Below, one piece after another: positions 34,881-43,854 of a stretch of DNA of 54,788 nucleotides. Source of the DNA: Verrucomicrobiia bacterium (lineage in GTDB: Bacteria; Verrucomicrobiota; Verrucomicrobiia; Limisphaerales; UBA11358). The stretch is from contig JANWKE010000172.1 of the NCBI GenBank assembly GCA_025451535.1, positions 1 to 54,788 on the forward strand, read 5' to 3'. Position 1 is the first letter of the stretch. The number at the start of each line of letters is the position of its first letter. The translations under genes and the position numbers were made by a program. A model generated the notes under the pieces. That model worked only from the letters and a program-made list of their open reading frames with translations, ran no database searches and was not told where the DNA came from.

Positions 34881-35585
34881 ATGATTTCTCCAGGCGTCAA
34901 AAGGAATTTGCGCCGTGCCTACGAACTCATGCGCGCGCGGTTTGGTCATTTGCACTGGTGGCCCGGAGAAACCCCGTTTGAAGTCTGCGTCGGCGCGATT
35001 CTGACGCAGAATACCGCCTGGACGAATGTTGAGCGGGCGATTGCCAACCTCAAGGCCGCCCGGGTGCTGGAACCCAAAAAGCTGTTTGCACTGCCGGAAT
35101 CGAAGCTGGCGGAGCTGATCCACCCCGCCGGTTATTTCAATGTGAAGGCGCGACGCTTGCGATCGTTCTTGCGCGTGCTGCTGCTGGAATTTGGCGGCGA
35201 TTTAAAGCGCTTGTTTGCCGGCGAGACTTCCGTCGTTCGCGCGCGTTTGCTGGCGGTCAACGGCATCGGGCCGGAGACGGCAGACAGCCTGTTGCTCTAT
35301 GCCGGCGGGCATCACAGTTTTGTGGTTGACGCCTACACAAAACGGATATTTCAAAGGCACAACTGGAGTCTCGCGTCTCAAGTCCATAGTCCAAAGCCGG
35401 CAGGTGATTACGATAAATTGAAATTGCTTTGCCAGGCGGCTTTGAATCAAAAAGCCCATGCGGCGCGGCTGGATTACTGGCAGGATTATCATGCGCAACT
35501 GGTGATGGTGGGCAAGCATTTCTGCCGGACCCGCGCGCCGCGTTGCGACCAATGCCCGCTCCAACCGTTGCTCCCGAAAAATTGA
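34881..35585 (+). CDS. Endonuclease III-like (HhH-GPD) DNA glycosylase, MagIII-like
   Basis: This 234-residue HhH-GPD protein has GAILTQNTAWTNVERAIANL and the hairpin LLAVNGIGPETADSLLLYA followed by FVVDAYTKRI, which holds the catalytic Asp. Where endonuclease III has the lyase Lys (GRKTA), this protein has Glu (GPETA). It is therefore probably a monofunctional glycosylase, like the 3-methyladenine glycosylase MagIII. The C-terminus keeps three iron-sulphur-type cysteines (C-x6-C-x2-C) but Leu stands where the fourth would be. A heptamer array inserts SLASQVHSPKPAG at about residues 162-173. The substrate is inferred only. The start at 34881 is an ATG with no clear ribosome site. Confidence 0.8.
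   Translation: MISPGVKRNLRRAYELMRARFGHLHWWPGETPFEVCVGAILTQNTAWTNVERAIANLKAARVLEPKKLFALPESKLAELIHPAGYFNVKARRLRSFLRVLLLEFGGDLKRLFAGETSVVRARLLAVNGIGPETADSLLLYAGGHHSFVVDAYTKRIFQRHNWSLASQVHSPKPAGDYDKLKLLCQAALNQKAHAARLDYWQDYHAQLVMVGKHFCRTRAPRCDQCPLQPLLPKN
35367..35394. repeat. Degenerate heptamer array in the endonuclease III-like gene
   Basis: Four seven-base units in register (AGTCTCG, CGTCTCA, AGTCCAT, AGTCCAA) lie between the catalytic Asp region and the following helix and are translated in frame. Confidence 0.6.
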
Positions 35586-35676
35586 ATAAAAACACCGGCG
35601 CGGTGTCCATTTCTGCAGGCGAACTGTTCACTTGTTTTCAGCGCGATTCGCGTTAATCATCTGCGGGTCTGCCAGC

Positions 35677-36408
35677 ATGAATCCAACGCTCATCGTCATA
35701 CCGACATACAACGAACGGGAAAATCTGTCCCGGCTGGCCCAACGGCTTTTGAACCTGGCGGTGAACGTCGACGTGCTCGTGGTCGATGGCAATTCACCCG
35801 ACGGCACGGGCAAAATCGCTGATGAACTGGCGGCGAAACATCCGGAAATTCATGTCCTGCATCAGCAGGAAAAGAATGGCCTGGGTCGTGCCTACCTCGC
35901 GGGATTCAAATGGGCGCTGGAGCGCGGCTATGAGTTCATTTTTGAGATGGACTGCGATCTCTCGCACAATCCCGACGATGTGCCGGTGTTTCTCGAAGCT
36001 GCCCAAAACGCCGACCTGGTGCTGGGTTCGCGTTACGTCGGCGGGATCCGGGTCATCAACTGGCCCCTCAAACGGCTGATGCTGAGCCGGTGCGCGGGAA
36101 AATTTGTCGCCCTGGTGACCGGCATGCCATTCACCGACCCGACGGGCGGCTACAAATGTTTCCGCCGCCGCACCCTGCAAGCCGTCAAGCTCGATGAAAT
36201 CCGGTCGAACCATTACAGTTTTCAGATTGAAATGACGCATAAGCTCTGGCGACAGGGATTTAGAATCGTCGAAGTGCCGATCATTTTCACCGAGCGCGCC
36301 GAAGGGCGATCGAAAATGGCCGGCCACATCGTGAGTGAAGCGTTTTGGATGGTTTGGCGGTTGTGGTGGCAGAATGGGTTCCGGCGCAACCCACGGGTAA
36401 AAACCTGA
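35677..36408 (+). CDS. Polyprenol-phosphate mannose synthase (DPM1-like GT2)
   Basis: This 243-residue GT2 enzyme has TLIVIPTYNERENLSRL, DVLVVDGNSPDGTGKIADEL with the nucleotide-binding Asp residues, GLGRAYLAGFKWAL, and the metal-binding region EMDCDLSHNPDDVP (DxD). FTDPTGGYKCFRR and a QIEMTHKLWRQGFRI segment complete the Dpm1-like set. There is no C-terminal membrane domain, as in the short catalytic type. It would transfer a sugar, typically mannose, from a nucleotide to polyprenyl phosphate at the inner membrane face. The DUF2723 protein at 38215 is a possible acceptor-side partner. ATG 35677 starts exactly at the conserved strand; upstream codons are not family-like. Confidence 0.88.
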   Translation: MNPTLIVIPTYNERENLSRLAQRLLNLAVNVDVLVVDGNSPDGTGKIADELAAKHPEIHVLHQQEKNGLGRAYLAGFKWALERGYEFIFEMDCDLSHNPDDVPVFLEAAQNADLVLGSRYVGGIRVINWPLKRLMLSRCAGKFVALVTGMPFTDPTGGYKCFRRRTLQAVKLDEIRSNHYSFQIEMTHKLWRQGFRIVEVPIIFTERAEGRSKMAGHIVSEAFWMVWRLWWQNGFRRNPRVKT

Positions 36409-36456
36409 ACGTTTGCCGCAAAATTCCGTCAAACTTAAACACAAAGGAAAAACGCC

Positions 36457-36987
36457 ATGAAAATGTATCTCATCGCTGCGTCCGCGGTTGTTGGTCTGGT
36501 TCTGTTGACCGTTCCGGTTCAGGCGGCGCCGAGGCCCAACGTTGGCGACACGGCGCCACTTTTCAGCGGCCAGGACCAGGACGGCAAAACGGTGGCACTG
36601 GCCGATTTGATCGGCAAAAAAATCGTGCTGTTGTATTTCTACCCGAAGGATTTCACGTCCGGCTGCACGAAGGAGGCCTGCGGTTTTCGGGATCGGATGG
36701 GCGACCTGTCGAAGGACAACGTCGAGGTCGTGGGCGTCAGTTTCGATTCCGCCAAAAGCCACCAGGAATTCATCGCCAAATACAAACTGAATTTTCCCCT
36801 GCTCGCCGATCCTGATGGAAAGATTGTGGACCTTTACGGCGTCCGGATGGACCACCTCAGCCTGGCGCACCGCGTCAGTTTCCTCATTGGTTTGGACGGC
36901 AAAATCGTTCATGTCACCGACGCGGGCAATCCCGCCGTTCATTTTGAGCAGATGGAAGCGGCCATCGCCGCCCTCGAAAAGAAGTGA
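36457..36987 (+). CDS. Exported peroxiredoxin (BCP type)
   Basis: This 176-residue protein has a signal peptide (MKMYLIAASAVVGLVLLT...VQAA) and a thioredoxin fold with the BCP active site YPKDFTSGCTKEACGF: a peroxidatic Cys with a second Cys five residues later. It reduces peroxides with thiol donors, here presumably in the periplasm, whereas BCP is usually cytoplasmic. LLADPDGKIVDLYGV and DGKIVHVTDAG follow as in the family. A clear ribosome site (AAAGGA) lies ahead of ATG 36457. Confidence 0.9.
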   Translation: MKMYLIAASAVVGLVLLTVPVQAAPRPNVGDTAPLFSGQDQDGKTVALADLIGKKIVLLYFYPKDFTSGCTKEACGFRDRMGDLSKDNVEVVGVSFDSAKSHQEFIAKYKLNFPLLADPDGKIVDLYGVRMDHLSLAHRVSFLIGLDGKIVHVTDAGNPAVHFEQMEAAIAALEKK

Positions 36988-37039
36988 GAGCGTTGGAAAA
37001 TATCTTTTTCATCCGCCTTCAGCCTTTTAACCTGTTTTT

Positions 37040-38209
37040 GTGCCATTTCGAATCGGCGAGCGGCTGAGTTTGACCATTGACGACATTGCGTTTGGCGGCG
37101 AAGGCGTCGGACGCGTGAACGATTTTGTCGTGTTCGTTCCGTTCGTGCTCGTGGGTGAAGTCGTTGAAGCCGAGATCCTCGAGGTAAAAAAACATTTTGC
37201 GCGGGCGAAGTTGTTGCGCGTCGAAAAACCCTCGCCGGAGCGGGCCGAGCCAACCTGCCGTCACTTTGGACAATGCGGCGGCTGCCAGTACCAACACATC
37301 GCATACGCAACCCAGTTGCGGCTCAAACAAAAGCAAATCGCAGATTTGTTTGAACGGGTCGGCAAATTTCCGCCCGGCGTGATCGCGCCGGTGGTTCCCT
37401 GTCCGCAGCCGTTTGGTTATCGCAACCGCATCATGGTCCGCAGCCAGTGGAACAAACCGGAACAGAAATTGAACATCGGCTTCGTGCGCTGGGACTGCGG
37501 CCTGGTCGAGGACGTCGAGGAATGCAAAATCGCCGAGCCGGCCCTGAACGAACAACTCCGACATGTTCGCGCGCATCCGCCGCCGCGTGGCGGGTTGAAG
37601 GTCGTGTTGCGCACGCTGCCGAAAGATTGGGACGTTCCCCCGGATTCGTTTTTCCAGAACAATTTTTTCCTGTTGCCGAAGCTGGTGGAAACGGTGCGCG
37701 AATTTGTTTCTGCCGGTGGCGCGCGGCATTTGGTGGATTTGTATTGTGGCGTTGGCTTTTTCGGAATTGAGCTGGCGGACGCGATTGAATCTTTCGTCGG
37801 AGTGGAATACGACCTGCGCGCGATCAAATCGGCACGACGCAACGCCGCGGCGCGCAAAATCAACAAGGGGGAATTCGTTGCGAAGAAGGTGGAGGATGTT
37901 TTGCCGGAGTTGTGGAAACAATTCCCACCGCAAGCCACGACGGTTCTGCTGGATCCGCCACGCAAGGGTTGTCCGCCGCGGACGCTGAAAATGTTGTGCG
38001 AAGCCAGGCCGACACAACTCATTTACATCTCGTGCCATCCGGCCACGATGGCCCGGGATTTGAACATTTTATGTGCCGACGGCGTCTTTGATTTGGTGCA
38101 CGTGCAACCGCTGGATATGTTTCCCCAAACCCAGCATGTCGAATGCGTGGCGGATTTACGCACAGGAGAAAGGCTTGCCAAGCCGCCTGACATGCGTTCA
38201 ACTGAATAG
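37040..38209 (+). CDS. RNA (uracil-5-)-methyltransferase, TrmA/RlmD family
   Basis: This 389-residue methyltransferase has a TRAM-like N-terminus (LTIDDIAFGGEGVGRVNDFVVFVP) and iron-sulphur cysteines in CRHFGQCGGCQYQHI. The SAM-binding motif is LVDLYCGVGFFGIELAD. The catalytic parts are LLDPPRKGC and YISCHPATMARDL, in which the Cys of SCHP attacks uracil C6. The family makes m5U in 23S rRNA (RlmC/D) or tRNA (TrmA); the iron-sulphur cluster points to the RlmD type. The start is GTG. It runs into the DUF2723 gene six bases later. Confidence 0.9.
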   Translation: MPFRIGERLSLTIDDIAFGGEGVGRVNDFVVFVPFVLVGEVVEAEILEVKKHFARAKLLRVEKPSPERAEPTCRHFGQCGGCQYQHIAYATQLRLKQKQIADLFERVGKFPPGVIAPVVPCPQPFGYRNRIMVRSQWNKPEQKLNIGFVRWDCGLVEDVEECKIAEPALNEQLRHVRAHPPPRGGLKVVLRTLPKDWDVPPDSFFQNNFFLLPKLVETVREFVSAGGARHLVDLYCGVGFFGIELADAIESFVGVEYDLRAIKSARRNAAARKINKGEFVAKKVEDVLPELWKQFPPQATTVLLDPPRKGCPPRTLKMLCEARPTQLIYISCHPATMARDLNILCADGVFDLVHVQPLDMFPQTQHVECVADLRTGERLAKPPDMRSTE

Positions 38210-38214
38210 ACCCG

Positions 38215-41121
38215 ATGACGATGGACGCGCAAACGGACCCGCGGAGATATTTTGTTCCGCGTTTATTGCCGTGGTTGCTGGTAGCGGTGGCGCTGGTGGT
38301 TTATCTGTTGACCTTCAATCCCTGGGTTTCACTGTTCAATCTCACGGAAGTCGCCCGAACGTCCGGCTGGATGTGGCAACCGGAAGTTTACAATCCCGTT
38401 TCCTTTGCCGTTACTTTTCCGTTCCGCTGGCTGCCGACGGCGCAGATACCGCTGGCCTTGAATGTGTTTTCCGCAGTATGCGCCGCGTTGACGCTGGGGT
38501 TACTGGCGCGGTCGGTAGCCTTGTTGCCGCATGACCGGACAGACGCTCAACGCCGACGCGAACAGAGCCCTTTTTCATTACTAACCATCCGCAACGCCTG
38601 GTTGCCGCCCGTTTTCGCCGCGGTGGTATGCGGCTTGCAACTCACCTTCTGGGAAGACGCGACAAATTACACTGGTGAAATGTTTGGCCTGTTGTTGTTC
38701 GCGTTCGTGATTTGGTCTTTGCTGGAATATCGCCTGGATGAACACGAGTGGCGATTATTTCTGGCGGCGTTCGTCTATGGTGCCAGCATGACCAGCGATT
38801 GGGCGATGGTCTGTTATCTTCCCGCCTTCGTCACCGCCATTATCTGGATTCGTGGGCTGAGCTTTTTCAATCCCCGGTTTCTGGGACGAATGTGTTTTTG
38901 CGGCCTGGCGGGTATGTCGTTCTTTTTCTTGTTGCCGCTGGCGGTGGTGATTTCCGGCAAGATGCCGATCACCTTCTGGCAGTTGCTGCATCTGAATTTG
39001 TCTTCACAATTTTCCGCGGTCGGGGCTTTTTTCAACAATGGCGAGGTGCGGAAGACCCTGGCATTGATGTCATTAAGTTCATTGGCCCCACTGTTGATGC
39101 TGTCAATCCGCTGGCATGCCAGCTTCGGCGATACCAGCCAGATGGGAAGGGCGCTGGCGTCCCTCATGTTTCACTTCGTGCATGCGGTCTTTCTGCTCAT
39201 CTGCGTTTGGGTTGTCTTTGATCCACCGTTCAGCCCGCGGGAAAATAATTTCGGATTGACGCTTTACTATTTAAGCGCGCTGGGCGTGGGTTACTACAGC
39301 GGCTATTTTTTGTTGGTTTTTCGAAAAGAACCTGGCACCCGCTTTCTGCCGCGGGGAACACCCCAATTTAATTTCTGGAATTTCCTGACGGTGACGATGG
39401 TGTGGCTGCTATTCCTTGCGACGCTGGCCGGGTTGATTTGCAAGAACGCGCCGCAAATCCGCGTGGTCAACGACGATACGTTTCAACGTTACACTTCGCT
39501 GGTGGAGGAAAGCCTGCCTCGGGCGACGGGCATAGTGTTGAGCGACGACTGGCGGTCCCTATATCTGACCGAGGCCGCACTCACTCGTGACGGCCGGGCG
39601 AAGGATTTTGTTTTTGTGGACACACAATCCTTCGTGCTGCCGGCCTATCACCAGTTTTTGCATGAAAAATATCCGAAACGCTGGCCTGACACCTTCAATG
39701 CCAGGAGCACCAACACACTAAGCCCGCTGCAACTGGACATTCTTTTGATGGCGCTGGCCAAAACCAACGAACTTTACTATTTGCATCCCAGCTTCGGCTA
39801 TTATTTTGAGCAGTTTTACCTGGAGCCGCACGGTTTGGTGTACCGGCTCAAAACGCTGCCCGGTGACACCTTGTTGCCGCCACCGGCGGATAACGATGAA
39901 ATTGATGCGAACGAGGCGTTTTGGGCGCGCGCAGAAATGAAGGCCTTCAAGCCCATTGAACGCGCCCTGGCCGCTCCCCGGCCGGCGGAGTCCCAACCCT
40001 GGAGCGAAACCGTATTCGCCTGGTTGCACGTGCCGCAGGAACAGAACTTGAACGCTATTGTGGCCGGGGGTTTTTACTCGCGTAGCTTGGATTATTGGGG
40101 TGTCGAACTGCAACGCGCCGGAAACCTTGCCATCGCCGCCGAACATTTTGCGACGGCCCAAAAACTCAATCCCGACAATGGCGTCGCACGAATCAATCTC
40201 CAGTTCAACCACAGTCTTCAAGCCGGTGAAAAAGTACCGGTGGACCTGGCCAAAACCACGCTTGATCAATTTGGCAAGTATAATTCATGGAGTTCAGTGC
40301 TGGAGGTCGGCGGACCTTTCGACGAGCCCAGCTTTTGTTTTCAGAACGGCCTCCTCTGGATACGAAACGGGTGGTTCCGCCAGGCGCTGGCGTCGTTCGC
40401 ACGCGTTTGCCAACTCGAGCCGGATAATCTGCCCGCGCATCTCTGGCTCGCACAGCTCTACGGTTTCAATCGTTTACCCGACCACGCGCTGCAGGTGGTT
40501 CAAGCGATGCGCAGCCAGCCGAAAAAATTCTCCCTCGACGAGACCAATCAAATGCAACTGACGCTCATAGAAGCGGCTGCTTGTTTTCAGAAGGACGACC
40601 TTGCCCGCGGCACACAACTGCTCGACGCTGAGATTGCACACAATCCGACGAACAACACCCTGTTGGTGACCGCCACCCAGTTCTTTGTGGCCAAGGGTCT
40701 CTACACCAATGCCCTGAAGGTTATTAACTCCAGGTTGCGTGATTCGCCCGATGATCCGGACTGGTTGTTCAGCAAAAGCTACGTTTTTCTCCAGCTTAAA
40801 GATTATGAGATGGCGATTCCCGTGCTGAACCAGGTCCTGTCCCAGCAGGCCGACAATCACACCGCGCTGTTCAATCGTGCCGTCGCCTATCTCAGCGCCG
40901 GCAGGCTCGACGATGCCCTCGCCGACTATGAGAAGTTGAACCAGACTTTTACCAACTCATTCCGGGTTGACTATGGCCTCGGCGAAATTGCCTGGCGTAA
41001 GCACGAAACCAACAACGCCATCAAGTATTACAAACTCTATCTGGCCCATGCGAATACCAACACCGCCGAGGCAACCAACATCGTGCTGCGGCTTCGCCAA
41101 CTCGAAGGTGCGTCACATTGA
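38215..41121 (+). CDS. DUF2723 membrane protein with C-terminal TPR domain (GT-C glycosyltransferase-like)
   Basis: This 968-residue protein has about ten or more hydrophobic helices in residues 20-420. It opens with LLPWLLVAVALVVYLLTFNP and contains WEDATNYTGEMFGLLLFAFVIW, in keeping with the DUF2723/protein O-mannosyltransferase-like superfamily. A soluble region (about 420-610) and TPR-like helices (about 620-968, for example AIAAEHFATAQKLNPDNGVARINL and DDALADYEKLNQTF) follow. Such proteins are predicted polyprenol-sugar-dependent glycosyltransferases of the inner membrane. The Dpm1-like enzyme nearby could supply the donor. Substrate unknown. The alternative start MDAQ at 38221 is equivalent. 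Confidence 0.85.
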   Translation: MTMDAQTDPRRYFVPRLLPWLLVAVALVVYLLTFNPWVSLFNLTEVARTSGWMWQPEVYNPVSFAVTFPFRWLPTAQIPLALNVFSAVCAALTLGLLARSVALLPHDRTDAQRRREQSPFSLLTIRNAWLPPVFAAVVCGLQLTFWEDATNYTGEMFGLLLFAFVIWSLLEYRLDEHEWRLFLAAFVYGASMTSDWAMVCYLPAFVTAIIWIRGLSFFNPRFLGRMCFCGLAGMSFFFLLPLAVVISGKMPITFWQLLHLNLSSQFSAVGAFFNNGEVRKTLALMSLSSLAPLLMLSIRWHASFGDTSQMGRALASLMFHFVHAVFLLICVWVVFDPPFSPRENNFGLTLYYLSALGVGYYSGYFLLVFRKEPGTRFLPRGTPQFNFWNFLTVTMVWLLFLATLAGLICKNAPQIRVVNDDTFQRYTSLVEESLPRATGIVLSDDWRSLYLTEAALTRDGRAKDFVFVDTQSFVLPAYHQFLHEKYPKRWPDTFNARSTNTLSPLQLDILLMALAKTNELYYLHPSFGYYFEQFYLEPHGLVYRLKTLPGDTLLPPPADNDEIDANEAFWARAEMKAFKPIERALAAPRPAESQPWSETVFAWLHVPQEQNLNAIVAGGFYSRSLDYWGVELQRAGNLAIAAEHFATAQKLNPDNGVARINLQFNHSLQAGEKVPVDLAKTTLDQFGKYNSWSSVLEVGGPFDEPSFCFQNGLLWIRNGWFRQALASFARVCQLEPDNLPAHLWLAQLYGFNRLPDHALQVVQAMRSQPKKFSLDETNQMQLTLIEAAACFQKDDLARGTQLLDAEIAHNPTNNTLLVTATQFFVAKGLYTNALKVINSRLRDSPDDPDWLFSKSYVFLQLKDYEMAIPVLNQVLSQQADNHTALFNRAVAYLSAGRLDDALADYEKLNQTFTNSFRVDYGLGEIAWRKHETNNAIKYYKLYLAHANTNTAEATNIVLRLRQLEGASH

Positions 41122-41173
41122 ATGGGCCGGCCGAGGATTGTTCTTTTGTGTTTTTCGTGGTTAAATTCGGACC

Positions 41174-41977
41174 GTGAAACTGCTCTTCATTGGCGATATC
41201 GTGGGGCAACCCGGTCGGCGCGCGGTCAAGGAACTCCTGCCCAAACTCCGCGAAGAACACGCGCTCGATTTCGTCATTGCCAATGGTGAAAACTCCGCCG
41301 GCGGCTCCGGCATCACCCCCAAAACCGCCGGGGAAATTTTCCTCGCCGGCGTGGACGACATTACCAGCGGCGACCATCTCTGGGACCAGAAGGAAGTCAT
41401 GGAACTCCTGGCCAATGAAAAACGTTTTCTACGTCCGCTGAATTATCCAACCGATACGCCCGGCCACGGTAGCGCCATCTTTGAATTCCGAACTCCGAAT
41501 TCCGAACTCCGAACTCCGAATTTGATTGCCGTTGTGAATGCGCAGGGCCGCACCTTCATGCCGCCACTGGAAAATCCATTCTCGCTCGCGGCGGCGGAGG
41601 TGAAACGGTTACGGGAGCAGACCAGGGTCATCTTCGTAGATTTTCACGCCGAAGCGACTTCGGAAAAAATGGCGTTCGCGCGGTTTCTCGACGGGCAGGT
41701 GAGCGCGGTGGTGGGTACCCACACCCATGTGCAAACGGCGGATGAGCAGATTTTCCCCGGCGGCACGGCGTATCTGAGCGACGCCGGCTTCACCGGCCCG
41801 CACGAAAGTGTGCTGGGCCGCGAAATTGAGCCCGTCGTCAAACGCTTTCTCACCACCACGCCACAACGGTTTGAGGTGGCCAAAGACCGCGTGCTGCTCC
41901 ACGGCGCGGTGATTGAAATTGATGACCTCAACGGCAAGGCGGTGAAAATTCAGCGCATATCGGAAGCCCTGCCGTGA
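41174..41977 (+). CDS. ymdB: YmdB family metallophosphoesterase
   Basis: This 267-residue protein starts with GTG and reads KLLFIGDIVGQPGRRAVKELL. Metal-binding landmarks follow: FVIANGENSAGGSG, DDITSGDHLWDQKE, FHAEATSEKMAFARFLDG and VVGTHTHVQTADEQIFPGGTAYLSDAGFTGP. In B. subtilis YmdB, a 2',3'-cAMP phosphodiesterase, the second stretch is MGNHTWDKKE. Here the Asn, a metal ligand, is Asp. A heptamer array replaces a surface turn at about residues 104-117 (between PGHGSAIF and IAVVNAQGRT). Both changes leave the frame open. Confidence 0.9.
   Translation: MKLLFIGDIVGQPGRRAVKELLPKLREEHALDFVIANGENSAGGSGITPKTAGEIFLAGVDDITSGDHLWDQKEVMELLANEKRFLRPLNYPTDTPGHGSAIFEFRTPNSELRTPNLIAVVNAQGRTFMPPLENPFSLAAAEVKRLREQTRVIFVDFHAEATSEKMAFARFLDGQVSAVVGTHTHVQTADEQIFPGGTAYLSDAGFTGPHESVLGREIEPVVKRFLTTTPQRFEVAKDRVLLHGAVIEIDDLNGKAVKIQRISEALP
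41483..41523. repeat. GAACTCC heptamer array in ymdB
   Basis: Five tandem units alternate GAATTCC and GAACTCC, followed by GAATTT. In frame they read RTPNSELRTPN, a seven-residue period. The same heptamer in the same sense orientation occurs in the HpnK-like gene at 47681. Confidence 0.9.
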
Positions 41978-42173
41978 CCAGCAGCTTGCGAAGGGACCGC
42001 CATCGGACTTCGAGGAATCGTTTTCGCCGGAGGTTGTGACTTCAAAAGTCAGGTCAGTAATTTTGGTTTCGGTTTCATCCGGTTTTCGCGCGCTGCCGGT
42101 GCCAGACCCGGGCAGGAAAATCAAGAACCGGGAAATTCACACAGGTATTTATTGCTGTGGCTCCATTCTCTGC

Positions 42174-42464
42174 TCACGCGTTCATGGGCTCGTGATGCTC
42201 ATGGCCATGAAGCGGCTCGACAGATTCGGAATGATTGTCCGGCGTGGGATGCTCCTCGTGCGTGCGTTGTTCGGCATCATACGCCGCGACTTCCTGCTCC
42301 AACATGCGGGAGATGAGAAACAGGCCGTAGAGCGTCGCGCCAACCGGAAACGTCGCATAAAGCCCGGGAAACTTGCCAACGCCGACAATGCCGCTCACGA
42401 ACAACATACCCGGCACGAAATTTATTATCGTCAGCGCGAGCAATATTTTTGTCAGCCGGCTCAT
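42174..42464 (-). CDS. Small two-helix membrane protein with His-rich tail
   Basis: This 96-residue protein has two hydrophobic helices (ILLALTIINFVPGMLFVSGIVGV and LYATFPVGATLYGLFLISRML), then an acidic His-rich tail (EEHPTP...LHGHEHHEP). The start is ATG. No family is recognised. The hydrophobic pattern and tail suggest a real gene, perhaps metal-related; function unknown. Confidence 0.6.
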   Translation of the reverse strand: MSRLTKILLALTIINFVPGMLFVSGIVGVGKFPGLYATFPVGATLYGLFLISRMLEQEVAAYDAEQRTHEEHPTPDNHSESVEPLHGHEHHEPMNA

Positions 42465-42617
42465 ACATCAAGCGCCTCATTGGCTTTGACTTAAACTGGC
42501 GGGGAACTGCTCAATATTCACCTCGCCGGCATCGCTGCCGGACCAGGCCGGCAATCTTCCGTTGACGGCCAAAAAGTCAGTGGTAGGTTTTTGCGGAAAT
42601 TAAGAACCCATAAACTC

Positions 42618-43802
42618 ATGCATAAGCTTACTGGAAGCAGGGAAATTTTTGCCAGTCCGGCCATACCCCTCCTCGAATCCATTGTCGTCGGCGCGAAGCG
42701 ACGCGTCGTTGCGAAATGGCTGGTCTTGACGGGGCTGATTTTATCCGGACTGGCTTTGCCGGCTGGAGCTTTGACCATTAGTGTGACCTATGATTCCAGC
42801 GTGACCAGTCTGGCCAACGCCGCTCAGGTGGAAACGGCATTTGAAATGGCCGCGCAGACGATTCAAAACCTTTACAGCAACTCGATTACGGTCAACATCA
42901 CCGTCTATTGGGGTGCTACCGGCCCCTTTAGCGGCGGTATCAGTCTCGGTGAGAGCCAGACCCAATTGTTGGGCAATCCTGACTTCGCGTATCCCGATTT
43001 GACCAATGCCCTGCGTGCCGTTCGCCTGACTGACGCGGACAGCAATTCCGTCGCCAGCCTTCCCCCCAGCGATCCAACCGGTGGCAGTCAATGGGTGGTT
43101 CCGACCGCAGAAGCAAAGGCCTTGGGCGTCCTGGGCATCTCGCCGAATGACCCGGGACTCGATGGCGACATTGGTTTTGCTTCCGACGTCAGTTATACCT
43201 TTGATCCGAACAACCGCGCGGTGGCGGGCGAGTTTGATTTCATCGGCGTCGCCGAACATGAAATCACTGAAGTACTCGGCCGTAGCTATGGCCTCAATTC
43301 CAATGTTCCGGGTTACGTGCCCTACGATCTCTTTCGTTTTACCGGCAGCGGCACGCGCAGCCTCAATGTCAATGACAGCGGAGTTTATTTTTCGGTGAAT
43401 GACGGCGTGACCGTGTTGAAAACCTTCAACCCCAACAACGGCGGCGACGTGCAAGACTGGCAGACGAGCAATCCGCCGGACTCCTTGGATGCCTCTATCA
43501 GTACCGCACAGAAGGGGATTCTGTCCTCTGCTGATCTCACCGCCCTCGATATCCTGGGTTACAACCTGAATTTTCCCCCGCCGCATGTGAAGGGCACAAA
43601 ATTGACCAACGGAACATTCCAAGTCAGCTTCACCAATGCGCCGGGCCTGGGTTTCGTGGTTCTGGGCAGCACAAACATTGACTTGTCCGTGACCAACTGG
43701 ACCGTTCTGGGCGCGCCGTCCGAGAACCCGGCCGGGCAGTACCAGTTCATAGACTCGTCGGCCAGCAGCCAACGACATTTCTATCGCGTGAAATTGCCGT
43801 GA
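42618..43802 (+). CDS. Exported metalloprotease-like protein (NF038122 type)
   Basis: This 394-residue protein has a long basic N-region, then a signal helix (about 33-53, WLVLTGLILSGLALPAGA). The mature part resembles the NF038122 exported metalloprotease family. A likely zinc motif is AEHEITEVLGR near residue 219, an HExxE-type variant in which the usual second His is Glu. An Ala/Asn-rich middle with PDLTNALRAVRLTD and SISTAQKGILSSADLTALDILGYNL leads to a C-terminal module (about 325-394) with GSTNI, W-T-V and HFYRVKLP. The same module ends the SBBP/Ig protein at 2599. ATG 42618 is used; TTG at 42591 would add nine residues. Confidence 0.75.
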   Translation: MHKLTGSREIFASPAIPLLESIVVGAKRRVVAKWLVLTGLILSGLALPAGALTISVTYDSSVTSLANAAQVETAFEMAAQTIQNLYSNSITVNITVYWGATGPFSGGISLGESQTQLLGNPDFAYPDLTNALRAVRLTDADSNSVASLPPSDPTGGSQWVVPTAEAKALGVLGISPNDPGLDGDIGFASDVSYTFDPNNRAVAGEFDFIGVAEHEITEVLGRSYGLNSNVPGYVPYDLFRFTGSGTRSLNVNDSGVYFSVNDGVTVLKTFNPNNGGDVQDWQTSNPPDSLDASISTAQKGILSSADLTALDILGYNLNFPPPHVKGTKLTNGTFQVSFTNAPGLGFVVLGSTNIDLSVTNWTVLGAPSENPAGQYQFIDSSASSQRHFYRVKLP

Positions 43803-43854
43803 TTTTTTGACAGGAAAAAAGTCTGCGACGTAAATCTCCGACGCCCGCGGCGGG

